Source of the DNA: Acidobacteriota bacterium
Lineage (GTDB): Bacteria; Acidobacteriota; Holophagae; Holophagales; Holophagaceae
Direction: 5' to 3'
Assembly (NCBI GenBank): GCA_021794095.1
Contig: JAJYRN010000016.1
Location: 1-63,158 of the forward strand
Length of the DNA stretch: 63,158 bases
This document shows positions 53,146-62,416 of this stretch, one piece after another (position 1 is the first letter of the stretch; every line of letters starts with the position of its first letter). The notes under the pieces were generated by a model that ran no database searches, was not told the DNA's origin, and saw only the letters and a program-made list of their open reading frames with translations. The position numbers and the translations under genes were made by a program.

Positions 53146-55224
53146 CTACCAGATCCGCACGCGATCCTTGGGCGCCAGGTAGAGCTTCTGGCCGGGTTTC
53201 ACGTCGAACGCCGTATACCAGGCATCAAGGTTGCGCACCGTGTCGGCGCGGTACTCGGCGGGCGCATGACCATCCCCCACCAGCCGCTGGCGCAGGGCCG
53301 CCTCGCGCATCTTGGTGCGCCAGCTCTGGCCAAAGCTCAGGAAGAACTGCTGGTCGCCGGTGAATCCATCCACCACGGGCGCAGGCTTGCCCGCCAGCGA
53401 GAGGTGGAAGGCGTCGAGGGAAGCGGCCAATCCCGCCACATCGGCGATGTTCTCGCTGAGGGTGAGCTTGCCGTTCACATGGACATCCGGGAAGGGCCGG
53501 TACGCGTCGAACTGGCGTACCAGTTGGTCGCCCGAGGCTGTGAAGTGGGCGAAATCCTTCGGCGTCCACCAGTTCTCCAGGCGTCCCTCGGCATCGAAGA
53601 GGGCGCCCTGGTTGTCGAAGCTGTGGCTGATTTCGTGCCCCATGACCGCCCCGATGGAGCCGTAGTTCATGGCCGCGGGCCGTTTCGGATCGAAGAAGGG
53701 CGGCTGGAGGATGGCGGCGGGGAAGTTCAGCGCGTTCATCACCGGCAGGTTCACGGCGTTCACCGTCTGCGGGGTCATCACCCAATCGCCGCGGTCCACG
53801 GGTTGGCTGAGCTTGGCGATGGCCTGATGCAGATGGAACAGCTCCACGCGGTTCGCGTTGCCGAGGGCGTCGCCCCGCTTGATCAGGAGGCCCCGGTCAT
53901 CCTGCCAGTGGTCGGGGTAGCCCACGTACACCTTCAGGGCCGCGAGCTTGGCCTTGGCCTTGGCCTTCGTCTCGGGAGCCATCCAGTCCAGGCGGTCAAT
54001 GCGGGCGCGGAAGGCCGCCAGGATGTTCTGAACCATGGCTTCGGCCTGGGCCTTCGCGGAGGCCGGGAAATACTTCGCCACGTAGCGCCGCCCCACCGCC
54101 TCGCCCAGCGCGGCATTGGTGGCATCCACGGCCCGGGCCTGGAGGGCGCGGTTCTGCGGGGTGCCCATGATCGTCTTCCCGTGGAACGCGAAGGCCGCTT
54201 CGCCGAAGGCCTTCGGCAGCACGGCGGCGCGATGGTCCAGGGCGTGGAAGCGGAGGTAGTCCCTCCAGGTCGCCAGCGGCTGGCTGGCCACCAGGGCCGA
54301 CAGCCCGGTGATGGCGGCGGGCTGCCAGGCCACGAAGGTCTGTTGGGCCCCCAGGCCCGCGGCCGCGAAATAGGCATCCCAGTCGAGGCCCGGGGCCCGG
54401 GTGGCGAAGTCCTGCCGCGTCCAGTGGTTGTCGCCGCGGCGCACCTCCTCCGTCTCCTCCCGGCTGGCGTGGACTTCCGCCATGCGGTGCTCCAGGTCAA
54501 GGATGCGGGCCGCCCGGGCCTGCGCATCCTTCTCGCCGGACAGGGCCAGAACCTTGGCGACATAGGCCTGATAGGCCTCGCGGACCGTCTTCATGTGGGG
54601 CGAGGGATCCAGGTAGTAGTCCCGGTCGGGCATGCCCAGGCCGCCCTGGATCAGGAAGGGGGCGTAGCGGGTGGGATGATCCAGGTCCGCGGCCACCCAG
54701 AGGCCGAACAGGTTGTCGGTGTAGGTGTTCGTCGCATTGAGCACATCCACATCGGCGCGAAGGGTGCTGCCGAGGTAGCTGGCCAGGGCCTTGCGATCCG
54801 TGATGGCCTCAATCCCGGCCAGCAGCGGCTGGACGGGCTTCAGGCCCGCCGCATCAATGGCGGACCGGTCCAGGAAGCTGGCGTAGAAGTCGCCGATCTG
54901 CTGGGTCTCCGAACCCGCTGGCGCTTTGGCGTGGGCGGCCGCGCGGATGATGTCGCCCGTACGGCGATTCGTGAGGTCGAAGAGGTGGTTGAACGGGCCC
55001 TCCGAACTCTGGTCCGCCGCGATCACCGTGCGCTGGTACCAGCCGCCATTGGCGTAGGCGAAAAAGTTGTCCCCGGGCGCCACGGCGCGGTCCATGCCGG
55101 CGAAGTCGAGGCCAGCGGCCTGGCCCTTCGAAACGGCCTTGGGGGCCGGTCCAGCCGGCAGCGCCGGCTGCCCCACGACCAGGGCAACCGCGAGCAGAGA
55201 CCATCGTTTCCAGGACATGCGCAT
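53146..55224 (-). CDS. M13-family (neprilysin/PepO-like) metallopeptidase
   Basis: The 692-residue exported protease has a signal peptide (MRMSWKRWSLLAVALVVGQPALP) and an M13 fold: DFYASFLDRSAID early, NAVNLPVMNALNFPAAILQPPFF, zinc motif GHEISHSFDNQG (HExxH), SENIADVAG (third ligand Glu) and the C-terminal YRADTVRNLDAWYTAFDV. It would cut peptides in the periplasm. The start chosen (55224) is well placed after a GGGAGG site. An in-frame ATG two codons on is an alternative. Confidence 0.92.
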   Translation of the reverse strand: MRMSWKRWSLLAVALVVGQPALPAGPAPKAVSKGQAAGLDFAGMDRAVAPGDNFFAYANGGWYQRTVIAADQSSEGPFNHLFDLTNRRTGDIIRAAAHAKAPAGSETQQIGDFYASFLDRSAIDAAGLKPVQPLLAGIEAITDRKALASYLGSTLRADVDVLNATNTYTDNLFGLWVAADLDHPTRYAPFLIQGGLGMPDRDYYLDPSPHMKTVREAYQAYVAKVLALSGEKDAQARAARILDLEHRMAEVHASREETEEVRRGDNHWTRQDFATRAPGLDWDAYFAAAGLGAQQTFVAWQPAAITGLSALVASQPLATWRDYLRFHALDHRAAVLPKAFGEAAFAFHGKTIMGTPQNRALQARAVDATNAALGEAVGRRYVAKYFPASAKAQAEAMVQNILAAFRARIDRLDWMAPETKAKAKAKLAALKVYVGYPDHWQDDRGLLIKRGDALGNANRVELFHLHQAIAKLSQPVDRGDWVMTPQTVNAVNLPVMNALNFPAAILQPPFFDPKRPAAMNYGSIGAVMGHEISHSFDNQGALFDAEGRLENWWTPKDFAHFTASGDQLVRQFDAYRPFPDVHVNGKLTLSENIADVAGLAASLDAFHLSLAGKPAPVVDGFTGDQQFFLSFGQSWRTKMREAALRQRLVGDGHAPAEYRADTVRNLDAWYTAFDVKPGQKLYLAPKDRVRIW

Positions 55225-55370
55225 GGAACCTCCCATCCAGCCGCGCCCCTCAGGCGCGCAACGTCTCAGGATGCCACGGCTCAGCTGAAGTGGATCTTTG
55301 TTGCCCGCACCGGAACATCCCCCGCCCCGGACGCACCCGGGGTATGGTTCTCCCAAACCTGGAGCTGGCC

Positions 55371-55973
55371 ATGTCCTTCCGCCCGTCCGTTCTTCTCGCC
55401 GCCTCCATGCTTTGGTCCGCGGGCCTGCTGGCGGGGACACCCAAGCCCCCCCACATGGACCCCAAGACCCTCCAGGGATGGATGGCCCAGGGCATGCCCG
55501 TGGCCGAACACGCCCGCCTCCGCGATTACGTGGGCACCTGGGTCACCCATCAGACGGACTGGCTTCCCACGGGAAAAACCTGGAACGAAGCCGATGGCAC
55601 CGCCACCTACCACCTGACGCTCGGCGGCCGTTTCGTCCAGGAGGACTATACCGCCGCCCTGAATGGGCATCCATTCCACGCCATGGGCCTGATGGGGTTT
55701 GACCGGCAGGCGAAGTCCTACATCATGCTCTGGATGGACGACCTGAACACCGGATTCGTCTCCCTCGCGGGCACCTTCGATGGCACGGGGCGGGTGCTGA
55801 CCCTGCTCGGGGCGCTGCCCCAGGGCGCCGTCGGCCAGGTGGCCGCCCCTGGCTGGCGCGTCACAGACACCTGGTGGGACGTCAACCATCACGCCGTGGT
55901 CTGGTGGGGGTTGAGCGCCGCCGGCCAGCCGACGAAGCTCTCCCAGATCCTCTACACCCGGCAATTGCCTTGA
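55371..55973 (+). CDS. DUF1579-like exported protein
   Basis: The 200-residue protein has a signal peptide (MSFRPSVLLAASMLWSAGLLAG) and a domain like DUF1579: LRDYVGTWVTHQTDW, GGRFVQEDYTAALNGHPFHAMGLMGFDRQAKSYIMLWMDD and GWRVTDTWWDVN. The family has a lipocalin-like barrel and no known role. It diverges from the M13 peptidase and converges on cydB. Confidence 0.8.
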   Translation: MSFRPSVLLAASMLWSAGLLAGTPKPPHMDPKTLQGWMAQGMPVAEHARLRDYVGTWVTHQTDWLPTGKTWNEADGTATYHLTLGGRFVQEDYTAALNGHPFHAMGLMGFDRQAKSYIMLWMDDLNTGFVSLAGTFDGTGRVLTLLGALPQGAVGQVAAPGWRVTDTWWDVNHHAVVWWGLSAAGQPTKLSQILYTRQLP

Positions 55974-55980
55974 GCTAAAA

Positions 55981-56011
55981 GCGGGTGACCGGACAGAAGC
56001 CGGCCACCCGC
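55981..56011. terminator. Putative terminator between DUF1579 and cydB genes
   Basis: GCGGGTG (55981-55987) pairs with CACCCGC (56005-56011), with a shorter CCGG/CCGG inner stem, in the convergent gap. No strong U-tract follows. Confidence 0.55.
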
Positions 56012-56019
56012 CGGAACGT

Positions 56020-57066
56020 TCAGTACCCTTCGCCATCCGCGGCGGCCTTCACCTTGCCCCGGTGGAAGCGGAACAGGAAGGTGTAGTAGCCCAGCACGAG
56101 CAGGAAGGCGATGAACCACCAGCCCAGGGCCGCATGGAGACCCACGGTGCCCGCCAGGGCGTTCTGGGCCGTCAGCGAGAAGGCGGGATCCAGGGTGGAC
56201 TTCAGCATCACCGGATAGACACAGGCTGCGGTGGCCGCGAGGATCCCCAGGATGAAGGCACCCGATCCCAGGAAGGCCATCAGGTGGCGCCCGGCCTTCA
56301 GGCCACTGAACACAAGCAGCAGCCCCGCCAGGAAGATCACCACCGCCAGCCAGGCCAGGGGCGCGTGGGGCAGCGCGCCGAACAGCGCGGGCGTCACCTT
56401 GAAACTGGCCACCGTGGCCAGCAGCCACATCACCACCACGCCCCCCCAGAGGCGGGGGGCGAGGGCCGCGGCGCGGTCATGGACGGAACCGCCGGTCCGC
56501 CAGGCCAGGAAGAGGGAGCCGTGGGCGGCCACCGTCACCAGGGCGAAGACCCCGATGAGCACGGTGTACCAGTCCAGGATGCCGGGCAGGGCGCTCACCC
56601 GGAAATTCGTCCACAGCGCCAGCTCGAAGTAGCCCGACCCATCCAGAGGCACCCCCCGCAGCACATTGCCCAGCGCCGCGCCTAGGAGCACCGGCAGGAC
56701 GAAGCTGGCCACCGTGAAGCCCGTATCCCACAACTGGCGCCAGAGGACATCCTGCACATGGGAGCGGAACTCGATGGCGATGGCCCGCAGGATGAGGAAC
56801 CAGAGCACCAGGAACAGCGCGAGGTAGAAGCCGGAGAAGCCCGCCGCGAGCACCTTCGGGAAGGCCAGGAACATGGAGCCGCCACCGGCGAGGAGCCAGA
56901 CTTCGTTCCCATCCCACAGGGGCCCCACGGCGCCCAGCACTTCCCGGCGCTCCTGGTCCGTCCGGGCAACGAACAGATGCAGGATGCCAGCTCCGAAATC
57001 AAAGCCATCCATCACCACGTAGATGGCCACCAGCACAGACACAAGCCAGAACCAGAGCATCGCCAT
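56020..57066 (-). CDS. cydB: Cytochrome bd-type quinol oxidase subunit II
   Basis: CydB is the second core subunit of the bd oxidase, which reduces O2 to water with quinol without pumping protons. The 348-residue protein has about eight membrane segments and the family start WFWLVSVLVAIYVVMDGFDFGAGIL, with GPLWDGNEVWLLAGGG. It lies 9 bases after cydA. No cydX or cydCD is next to it. Confidence 0.95.
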   Translation of the reverse strand: MAMLWFWLVSVLVAIYVVMDGFDFGAGILHLFVARTDQERREVLGAVGPLWDGNEVWLLAGGGSMFLAFPKVLAAGFSGFYLALFLVLWFLILRAIAIEFRSHVQDVLWRQLWDTGFTVASFVLPVLLGAALGNVLRGVPLDGSGYFELALWTNFRVSALPGILDWYTVLIGVFALVTVAAHGSLFLAWRTGGSVHDRAAALAPRLWGGVVVMWLLATVASFKVTPALFGALPHAPLAWLAVVIFLAGLLLVFSGLKAGRHLMAFLGSGAFILGILAATAACVYPVMLKSTLDPAFSLTAQNALAGTVGLHAALGWWFIAFLLVLGYYTFLFRFHRGKVKAAADGEGY

Positions 57067-57075
57067 GGGAATCTC

Positions 57076-58410
57076 CTAGGCCTTGGCGCCGGTGGGAGCG
57101 GGCCCATGGGCCACTTCCCGCGCGACGAGATAGAGGAAGAGAAAGCCCAGCACCACATAGATGCCGGCGAAACCCAGGCTGGTGAAGATGGTGCTGCCGC
57201 TGTGCACCGTGGGGCTGGCGCCCTGGGCCGTGCGCAGCAGTCCGTAGACGAGCCAGGGCTGGCGGCCGAATTCAGCCACGGCCCAACCCGCCGTGGTGGC
57301 GATGAACGGGAAGGGGAAGGCCAGCATCAGCACCCAGAGCATGGCGCGGGTGTGATCCAGACGCTGCTTCCAGAGCAGCAGCGACCCCAGGGCCATGATG
57401 GCGATGAGGACGGTGCCGAGGCCCACCATGATGTGATAGGCGTAGTAGAGCATCTCGATGCTGGTGGGCCACTGGTCCCGGGGGAACGCCTTGAGCCCCT
57501 TCACATCGGCCGAGAAGTGGCCGTAGGCCAGGAAACTGAGGATGGCCGGCACCCGGATGGGATTGTCAATGCGGGCTTGGGCCACGTTGGGCTGGCCGAT
57601 CATCACCAGATCGGCATAGGGGCCGCTCTCGAACCGGCCTTCCATGGCGGCCAGGGAAACCGGCTGGTACTTGGCGACCATCTTCCCGGAGATGTCCCCC
57701 GTGGGGAACGCCAGCAGCGCGCTGAAGATGAACCCGAGGATGACCCCGGTCCGGAGGTTGAGCCGGGCCTGCTCCGGGTGCAGCCCCTTGAGGGTCCAGA
57801 AGGCCCCCACCGCGGCCACCACGAAGGAGCCGGTCACCACCGTGGCCAGCATGTTGTGGGCGTACTGGGCGAAGGCCCAGGGATTCAGGAGGAACGTCCA
57901 GAAGCTCGCCATCTGGAAGACCCCGCCGGGCGCCATCGTGTAGCCCACGGGATGCTGCATGAAGGCATTGGTGACGATGATGAAGTAGCCCGAAAGCCAG
58001 CTTCCGATCCAGAGGGCGAGGGCGGCGCCGAAGTGGCCCTTCCGGCTGAGCTTTTTCTCGCCCCACACCAGCAGGGCGAGGAAGCTGCTTTCCAGGAAAA
58101 AGGCGAACATGCCCTCCATCGCCAGCGACTGGCCGATGACGCCGCCGGCGAGGCGCGAGAACTCCGCCCAGTTGGTGCCGAACTGGAACTCCATGGGAAT
58201 GCCCGTCACCACGCCCACGGCGAAGCTGATGCCGAAGATGCGGATCCAGAACCGGGCCGCTTCGTCGTACTTCGTATCCCCGGTCTTGAGGCCCATGGCC
58301 TTCAGCACCACGATGATGAAGGCCAGCCCCATGGTGAGCTGCGGGAACAGGTAGTGGTAGGTGACCGTGAAGCCGAACTGGAGCCGGTGCCAGAAGAGCG
58401 GATCGCCCAT
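57076..58410 (-). CDS. cydA: Cytochrome bd-type quinol oxidase subunit I, short Q-loop type
   Basis: CydA carries the heme b and heme d sites. The 444-residue protein has FWHRLQFGFTVTYHYLFPQLTMG with the distal His near its start. The Q-loop is short (AAMEGRFESGPYADLVMIG), so it belongs to the cyanide-insensitive CioA-like group. The GWAVAEFGRQPWLVYG motif fits the quinol site. The ATG at 58410 is the family start. Two CRP-like palindromes lie within 160 bases upstream. Confidence 0.95.
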   Translation of the reverse strand: MGDPLFWHRLQFGFTVTYHYLFPQLTMGLAFIIVVLKAMGLKTGDTKYDEAARFWIRIFGISFAVGVVTGIPMEFQFGTNWAEFSRLAGGVIGQSLAMEGMFAFFLESSFLALLVWGEKKLSRKGHFGAALALWIGSWLSGYFIIVTNAFMQHPVGYTMAPGGVFQMASFWTFLLNPWAFAQYAHNMLATVVTGSFVVAAVGAFWTLKGLHPEQARLNLRTGVILGFIFSALLAFPTGDISGKMVAKYQPVSLAAMEGRFESGPYADLVMIGQPNVAQARIDNPIRVPAILSFLAYGHFSADVKGLKAFPRDQWPTSIEMLYYAYHIMVGLGTVLIAIMALGSLLLWKQRLDHTRAMLWVLMLAFPFPFIATTAGWAVAEFGRQPWLVYGLLRTAQGASPTVHSGSTIFTSLGFAGIYVVLGFLFLYLVAREVAHGPAPTGAKA

Positions 58411-58459
58411 GGTGTCTCCCTGCCTGAGGAAAGGTCCAGAAGAGCCTAGACCGATCGTG

Positions 58460-58475
58460 AGTGACAAGTATCACA
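58460..58475. promoter_or_regulatory. CRP-like palindrome upstream of cydA
   Basis: AGTGA-CAAGTA-TCACA matches TGTGA-N6-TCACA at 9 of 10 positions. It is centred 57 bases upstream of the cydA ATG, a position suited to a CRP/FNR-family regulator acting on the oxidase operon. Confidence 0.5.
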
Positions 58476-58552
58476 CAAGGCCGGGGCCAAGCTTCCGACG
58501 CGGCGAAGCCAAAAGTCTGGACACAGGCAGGATGCCCCTCCAGCCTTGGGCC

Positions 58553-58568
58553 CGTGACGCCCATCACA
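58553..58568. promoter_or_regulatory. Second CRP-like palindrome upstream of cydA
   Basis: CGTGA-CGCCCA-TCACA matches TGTGA-N6-TCACA at 9 of 10 positions and is centred 93 bases from the first site, about nine helical turns away. Confidence 0.5.
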
Positions 58569-58577
58569 CGGAAAACA

Positions 58578-58691
58578 TTAGAACTACATTCTTAATTGAC
58601 TATATTCTTGTCCAAGCCTGACCAAGCCCGCGAAGTGGCGGCTGAGGAATCAGGGGTAGGGGAGGCGGGCCCAGGGGGGCCCGCCATTTTT
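58578..58691 (+). ncRNA. Candidate small RNA (promoter to terminator)
   Basis: TTAGAA (58578-58583), a 17-base spacer and TATATT (58601-58606) form a promoter. About 50 bases later a strong 9-bp GC stem (58664-58672 with 58677-58685) is followed by ATTTTT, an intrinsic terminator. The ~75-base transcript carries no meaningful reading frame. It would lie between cydAB and the ars operon, antisense to neither. Confidence 0.4.
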
Positions 58692-58707
58692 GTGCGCCCC
58701 GTTCAGT

Positions 58708-58941
58708 TCACCCCTGCAGCAGCTGCGCCAGGCTGCGCACCGTGGGCACATGGCCCTGGAGCTTCACCACCCCGTCCACCACCAGGGCGGGGGTGTTCAT
58801 CACGCCACGGGCCATGATCTCGGGGATCTCCTTGACATAGCTCAGTTCGTAGTCGAGGCCGAGGGAGCGGGCAGCCTCGTCGGCGTGCTTGCCCAGCAGG
58901 GCGCACTTGGCGCATCCCGTGCCGAGGATTTCGATTTTCAT
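58708..58941 (-). CDS. Small thioredoxin-family redox protein
   Basis: The 77-residue protein has a thioredoxin-like core with a GCAKC redox pair near residues 9-13 (MKIEILGTGCAKCALLG) and cis-Pro NTPALVVDG. It matches the small redox-active disulfide protein 2 / MTH895-like family seen with metal-resistance permeases. As the last gene of the ars operon, it could reduce the permease or the arsenate reductase. It ends 9 bases after the permease stop. Confidence 0.85.
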   Translation of the reverse strand: MKIEILGTGCAKCALLGKHADEAARSLGLDYELSYVKEIPEIMARGVMNTPALVVDGVVKLQGHVPTVRSLAQLLQG

Positions 58942-58950
58942 GGGCGGCTC

Positions 58951-60030
58951 CTACAGGATCGCGTTGAACAGGTAGCCCACCAGGAGGATCCCGGCGGTCA
59001 CCACGGCGAGAAAGACGGCGATGAGGCGCGGCTTCAGCACCTTGCGGAGGATGATGGTCTCCGGCAGCGAGAGGGCGGTGACGGCCATCATGAACGCCAG
59101 CACCGTGCCCAGGGCGGCGCCCTTGCCCAGAAGGGCCTGAACGATGGGAATCACGCCCGCCGCGTTGCTGTAGAGGGGCACGCCGATGAGGATCGCCAAA
59201 GGCACGCTCCACCAGGCGGCCTTGCCCATGATGTGCGCCATGAGCGCCTGGGGCGCGTAGCCGTGGATGAAGGCGCCTACGGCGATGCCCGCCAGCAGGT
59301 AGGGCCACACCTTGCCCACGATGTCGCGCACGCCGTCCACCGCCAAGTCGAGCCGGTCGGAAAAGGACTTCCTGGTCTCGGCCACGGTGGACGGATTGAA
59401 ATCAATCTGCATCACCCAGTCCTCCAGGTGCTTCTCCATGCGCAGCTTCCCGATCACCCAGCCGGCGAGGAAGGCCACCGCGAGGCCCGTGCCGGCATAG
59501 ATCAACGCGATCTTCCAGCCGAAAAGCCCCAGCAGCAGGAACAGCGCCACCTCGTTCACCATGGGCGCGGAAACCAGGAAGCTGAAGGTCACGCCCAGGG
59601 GCACGCCCACGCGCACGAAGCCGATGAAGAGCGGCACCGCCGAGCAGGAGCAGAAAGGGGTGAAGATCCCGAAGACCGAGGCCAGCAGGTTGCCCCAGAT
59701 CCCGGCGCGGCCCGCGAGGATATCCCGGGTACGGTCGGGGCTGATGAAGGTCTGCACGAAGGTGACGCCCAGCACCACCAGGACCAGGAGCATGACCACC
59801 TTGGGCGCATCGTAGGCGAAGAAGGCCAAGGCTGATCCCAGGCGGCTCGATTCAGCCAGCCCCAGGCGGGTGTAGGCCAGCCAGTTCGCGAAGGGTTCCA
59901 GGAAGTGGTAGAGCACGAACCAGAGCGGGAGGGCCGGCAGCAGCCAGCCGCCCCGGCGCCAGAAGCCAGGATCGGGACTGGCGGGCGGACTGCCGCTGCA
60001 ACAGGCCATTTCATTCCTCGCATCGGACAT
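58951..60030 (-). CDS. ArsP-like permease in the ars operon
   Basis: The 359-residue protein has about eight membrane segments and the permease motif SVFGIFTPFCSCSAVPLFIGFVRVGVPLG, as in the PF03773/ArsP group. Campylobacter ArsP exports organoarsenicals, which suits the arsM gene in this operon. A second cysteine region, MACCSG, is at the N-terminus. Exact substrate is inferred from context. The thioredoxin gene follows 9 bases downstream. Confidence 0.82.
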   Translation of the reverse strand: MSDARNEMACCSGSPPASPDPGFWRRGGWLLPALPLWFVLYHFLEPFANWLAYTRLGLAESSRLGSALAFFAYDAPKVVMLLVLVVLGVTFVQTFISPDRTRDILAGRAGIWGNLLASVFGIFTPFCSCSAVPLFIGFVRVGVPLGVTFSFLVSAPMVNEVALFLLLGLFGWKIALIYAGTGLAVAFLAGWVIGKLRMEKHLEDWVMQIDFNPSTVAETRKSFSDRLDLAVDGVRDIVGKVWPYLLAGIAVGAFIHGYAPQALMAHIMGKAAWWSVPLAILIGVPLYSNAAGVIPIVQALLGKGAALGTVLAFMMAVTALSLPETIILRKVLKPRLIAVFLAVVTAGILLVGYLFNAIL

Positions 60031-60057
60031 CGGATGTCTCCTTGGCGCATGGGGTGT

Positions 60058-60471
60058 TCAGGCGAGGCCGCGTTCGCGCCCCAGCGCTTCAAGGCGCCGG
60101 CGGAGCTCCTCCCGCGTCGCCCGGAAGCGCGCGCGGAGATCCTCCGGCTTCAGTGCGGGATCGTCGCTGGCGGGATCCTGCAAGGGCCAATGCAGCCGTT
60201 CCGCCTTCCCCAGGAAGAGGGGGCAGACCTCCTCGGCGCAGAGGGTGATGACCAGGCCCACGGAAGCTGGGTCAATCGTCTCCACGGATTTCGAGGTGTG
60301 GCCCGAGAGGTCAATCCCATCTTCCGCCAGAACCTCGATGGCGTAGGGGTTCACGCGGCTAGGGCGGCTCCCCGCGCTCTGGATGCGCAGGCCCGGGAAC
60401 ATCGCCCGGGCGAGGCCTTCGGCCATCTGGGAACGGGCGCTGTTGGCCACGCAGAGAAAGAGGATGGACAT
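60058..60471 (-). CDS. arsC: Arsenate reductase, low-molecular-weight phosphatase type
   Basis: ArsC of the LMW-PTP type reduces arsenate to arsenite with thioredoxin. The ~137-residue protein has the P-loop [16 protein letters not shown] (CX5R) and downstream LCAEEVCP, the two cysteines that relay disulfides. The start used is ATG 60471; a GTG at 60480 would overlap the acr3 stop by 4 bases and is also possible. It lies between acr3 and the permease gene. Confidence 0.92.
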   Translation of the reverse strand: MSILFLCVANSARSQMAEGLARAMFPGLRIQSAGSRPSRVNPYAIEVLAEDGIDLSGHTSKSVETIDPASVGLVITLCAEEVCPLFLGKAERLHWPLQDPASDDPALKPEDLRARFRATREELRRRLEALGRERGLA

Positions 60472-60476
60472 CGGCT

Positions 60477-61571
60477 TCACGATCGGTCCTCGGGGGGTAC
60501 AGCCGGGCAGCAGGTGGCGCCGGTCAGGGTTTCAGGGCTCTCTGGGTACCAGCGGGCCTTGAGCCAGAGGGAGACGTTCACCAGCCCGATGAGCACGGGC
60601 ACCTCCACCAGCGGCCCGATGACCGCCGCGAAGGCCGCACCGTGGGCGATGCCGAAGGTGGCCACGGCCACGGCGATGGCCAGTTCGAAGTTGTTGGAGG
60701 CCGCCGTGAAACTCAGCGTGGCGCTCTGCGGGTAGGTGGCACCCACCTTCTTCGCCATCCAGAAGCTGACGAAGAACATCACGACGAAATAGATCAGCAG
60801 CGGAACCGCGATGCGGACGACATCGAGGGGCAGCCGCACGATGGCATCGCCCTTGAGGCTGAACATCACGACGATGGTGAAGAGCAGGGCGACAAGCGTG
60901 ATCGGACTGATCCGCGGTACGAAGACCCGGTGGTACCACTCCAGTCCCTTGATCCGGCCCAGGATGAAGCGGGTCAGGAACCCCACGAGGAAGGGTATGC
61001 CCAGGTAGATGAAGACGCTCTCGGCGATCTGGCCGATGGTGATGGCGACGATGGCGCCGTGGAGGCCCAGCTTCGCCGGCAGCACCGTGACGAAGAACCA
61101 GGCGTACACGCTGAAGAAGAGCACCTGGAAGATCGAGTTGAAGGCCACGAGGCCCGCGCAGTATTCCGTGTCGCCCTTGGCCAGGTCGTTCCACACGATG
61201 ACCATGGCGATGCAGCGGGCCAGGCCGATGAGGATGAGGCCGATCATGTACTCTGGCCGGTCTCGCAGGAACAGCACGGCCAGCCCGAACATGAGCAGGG
61301 GCCCGACGATCCAGTTCTGCACCAGCGACAGCCCCAGCACCTTCTTGTTCTGGAAAACGAGGTGCAGTTCCTCGTACTTCACCTTGGCCAGCGGGGGAAT
61401 CATCATCAGGATCAGGCCCACGGCGAGGGGCACGCTGGTGGTGCCCACGTTCCAGGCGTTGATGGCCCGGTTGAAGCCGGGCACGGCATAGCCGAGCAGC
61501 ACGCCGAAGCCCATGGCCAGGAAGATCCAGAGCGTCAGGTAGCGGTCGAGGAAGGAGAGGCGCGGACGCAT
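60477..61571 (-). CDS. acr3: Arsenite efflux transporter Acr3
   Basis: Acr3 expels arsenite across the inner membrane using the proton-motive force. The 364-residue protein has about ten membrane segments and the signatures [19 protein letters not shown] (with the key Cys) and [21 protein letters not shown] (conserved Asn-Glu). The C-terminal tail ends TGATCCPAV. It lies 5 bases after arsM and overlaps the putative GTG start of arsC. arsB in the alternative family is not present. Confidence 0.95.
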   Translation of the reverse strand: MRPRLSFLDRYLTLWIFLAMGFGVLLGYAVPGFNRAINAWNVGTTSVPLAVGLILMMIPPLAKVKYEELHLVFQNKKVLGLSLVQNWIVGPLLMFGLAVLFLRDRPEYMIGLILIGLARCIAMVIVWNDLAKGDTEYCAGLVAFNSIFQVLFFSVYAWFFVTVLPAKLGLHGAIVAITIGQIAESVFIYLGIPFLVGFLTRFILGRIKGLEWYHRVFVPRISPITLVALLFTIVVMFSLKGDAIVRLPLDVVRIAVPLLIYFVVMFFVSFWMAKKVGATYPQSATLSFTAASNNFELAIAVAVATFGIAHGAAFAAVIGPLVEVPVLIGLVNVSLWLKARWYPESPETLTGATCCPAVPPEDRS

Positions 61572-61576
61572 GGGCG

Positions 61577-62416
61577 CTACCGGGGTTTGCGGGCGGAGAT
61601 GATCATGCTGGCCACGTAGTCAGTCAACCGGGCCGCAGCCGGGAGCTGCCCGGCCAGGCGCTCGGCCATGGGATCTCCGTCCGGCAGCATGGCGGCCACG
61701 GCGCCGGCCTTGTCCTCCAGCACCAGATTCACGAGCCCGGCCGCGGCAATCATGGCCTTCAGGGCCTCCACCAGCGGCGCACCGGCGATGCAGCCCACGT
61801 GGGCCAGTCCATCCGCACGGAGCGCCTCGGGCAGGGGCCGGAGCAGCACCATGTCCGAGATGGACACGCGGCCGCCGGGCTTCAGCACCCGCGCGATCTC
61901 CCGCCACACGGAAGCCTGGTCGGGGCTGAGGTTCAGCACGCAGTTGGAGATCACCACGTCCACCGAGGCATCGGGCAACGGAATGGCCTCGATCTGGCCC
62001 AGGTGGAATGCCACGTTGTCCAGGCCCGTGCGGCGGCGGAACTCCGTGGCATTCCGCCGGGCGCGCGCCACCATCTCCCGCGTCATGTCCAGGCCAAGCG
62101 CCCTGCCCTCCGGGCCCACCCGCTGGGCGGCCAGGAAGACATCCAGACCGCCACCCGACCCCAGGTCCAGCACCACCTCGCCGGCCTGCAAGCCGGCCAG
62201 GGCCGTGGGGTTGCCGCAGGAGAGGCCGAGGTTCGCGCCCTCTGGAAGGGTGGCCAGCTCCGCATCGCTGTAGCCGACGCCCAGGGCAACCGTGTCGGCG
62301 CCCGCGCCGCCGCAGCAGCTGGACTGGGGGCCGCAGCAGCCGCCCCGGACGGTGGCGATGGCGGAATAGGCCGAACGGACAGCCTCGTGGATCGGGTGGT
62401 TCGACAGCTCAGACAT
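61577..62416 (-). CDS. arsM: Arsenite methyltransferase
   Basis: ArsM methylates arsenite with S-adenosylmethionine, giving less toxic or volatile forms. The 279-residue protein has an N-terminal cysteine-rich lead ([16 protein letters not shown]), SAM motif [16 protein letters not shown] and conserved catalytic cysteines in [11 protein letters not shown] and the later [11 protein letters not shown]. The ATG at 62416 overlaps the arsR end by 8 bases. It is second in the operon. Confidence 0.94.
   Translation of the reverse strand: MSELSNHPIHEAVRSAYSAIATVRGGCCGPQSSCCGGAGADTVALGVGYSDAELATLPEGANLGLSCGNPTALAGLQAGEVVLDLGSGGGLDVFLAAQRVGPEGRALGLDMTREMVARARRNATEFRRRTGLDNVAFHLGQIEAIPLPDASVDVVISNCVLNLSPDQASVWREIARVLKPGGRVSISDMVLLRPLPEALRADGLAHVGCIAGAPLVEALKAMIAAAGLVNLVLEDKAGAVAAMLPDGDPMAERLAGQLPAAARLTDYVASMIISARKPR

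Larger units (their letters stand above)
58411..58707. other. Regulatory intergenic region between cydA and the ars operon end
   Basis: This 297-base stretch has no supported gene. It holds two CRP-like palindromes (58460-58475, 58553-58568), an AT-rich patch (58571-58610) unlike the GC-rich surroundings, a sigma-70-like promoter on the plus strand and a plus-strand terminator. It probably contains the cydAB promoter and may encode a small RNA. Confidence 0.6.

Noticed and set aside
58361-58621. A small plus-strand protein gene upstream of cydA
   Set aside because: It begins antisense to cydA and has no homology or Shine-Dalgarno; the region fits regulation or a small RNA better.
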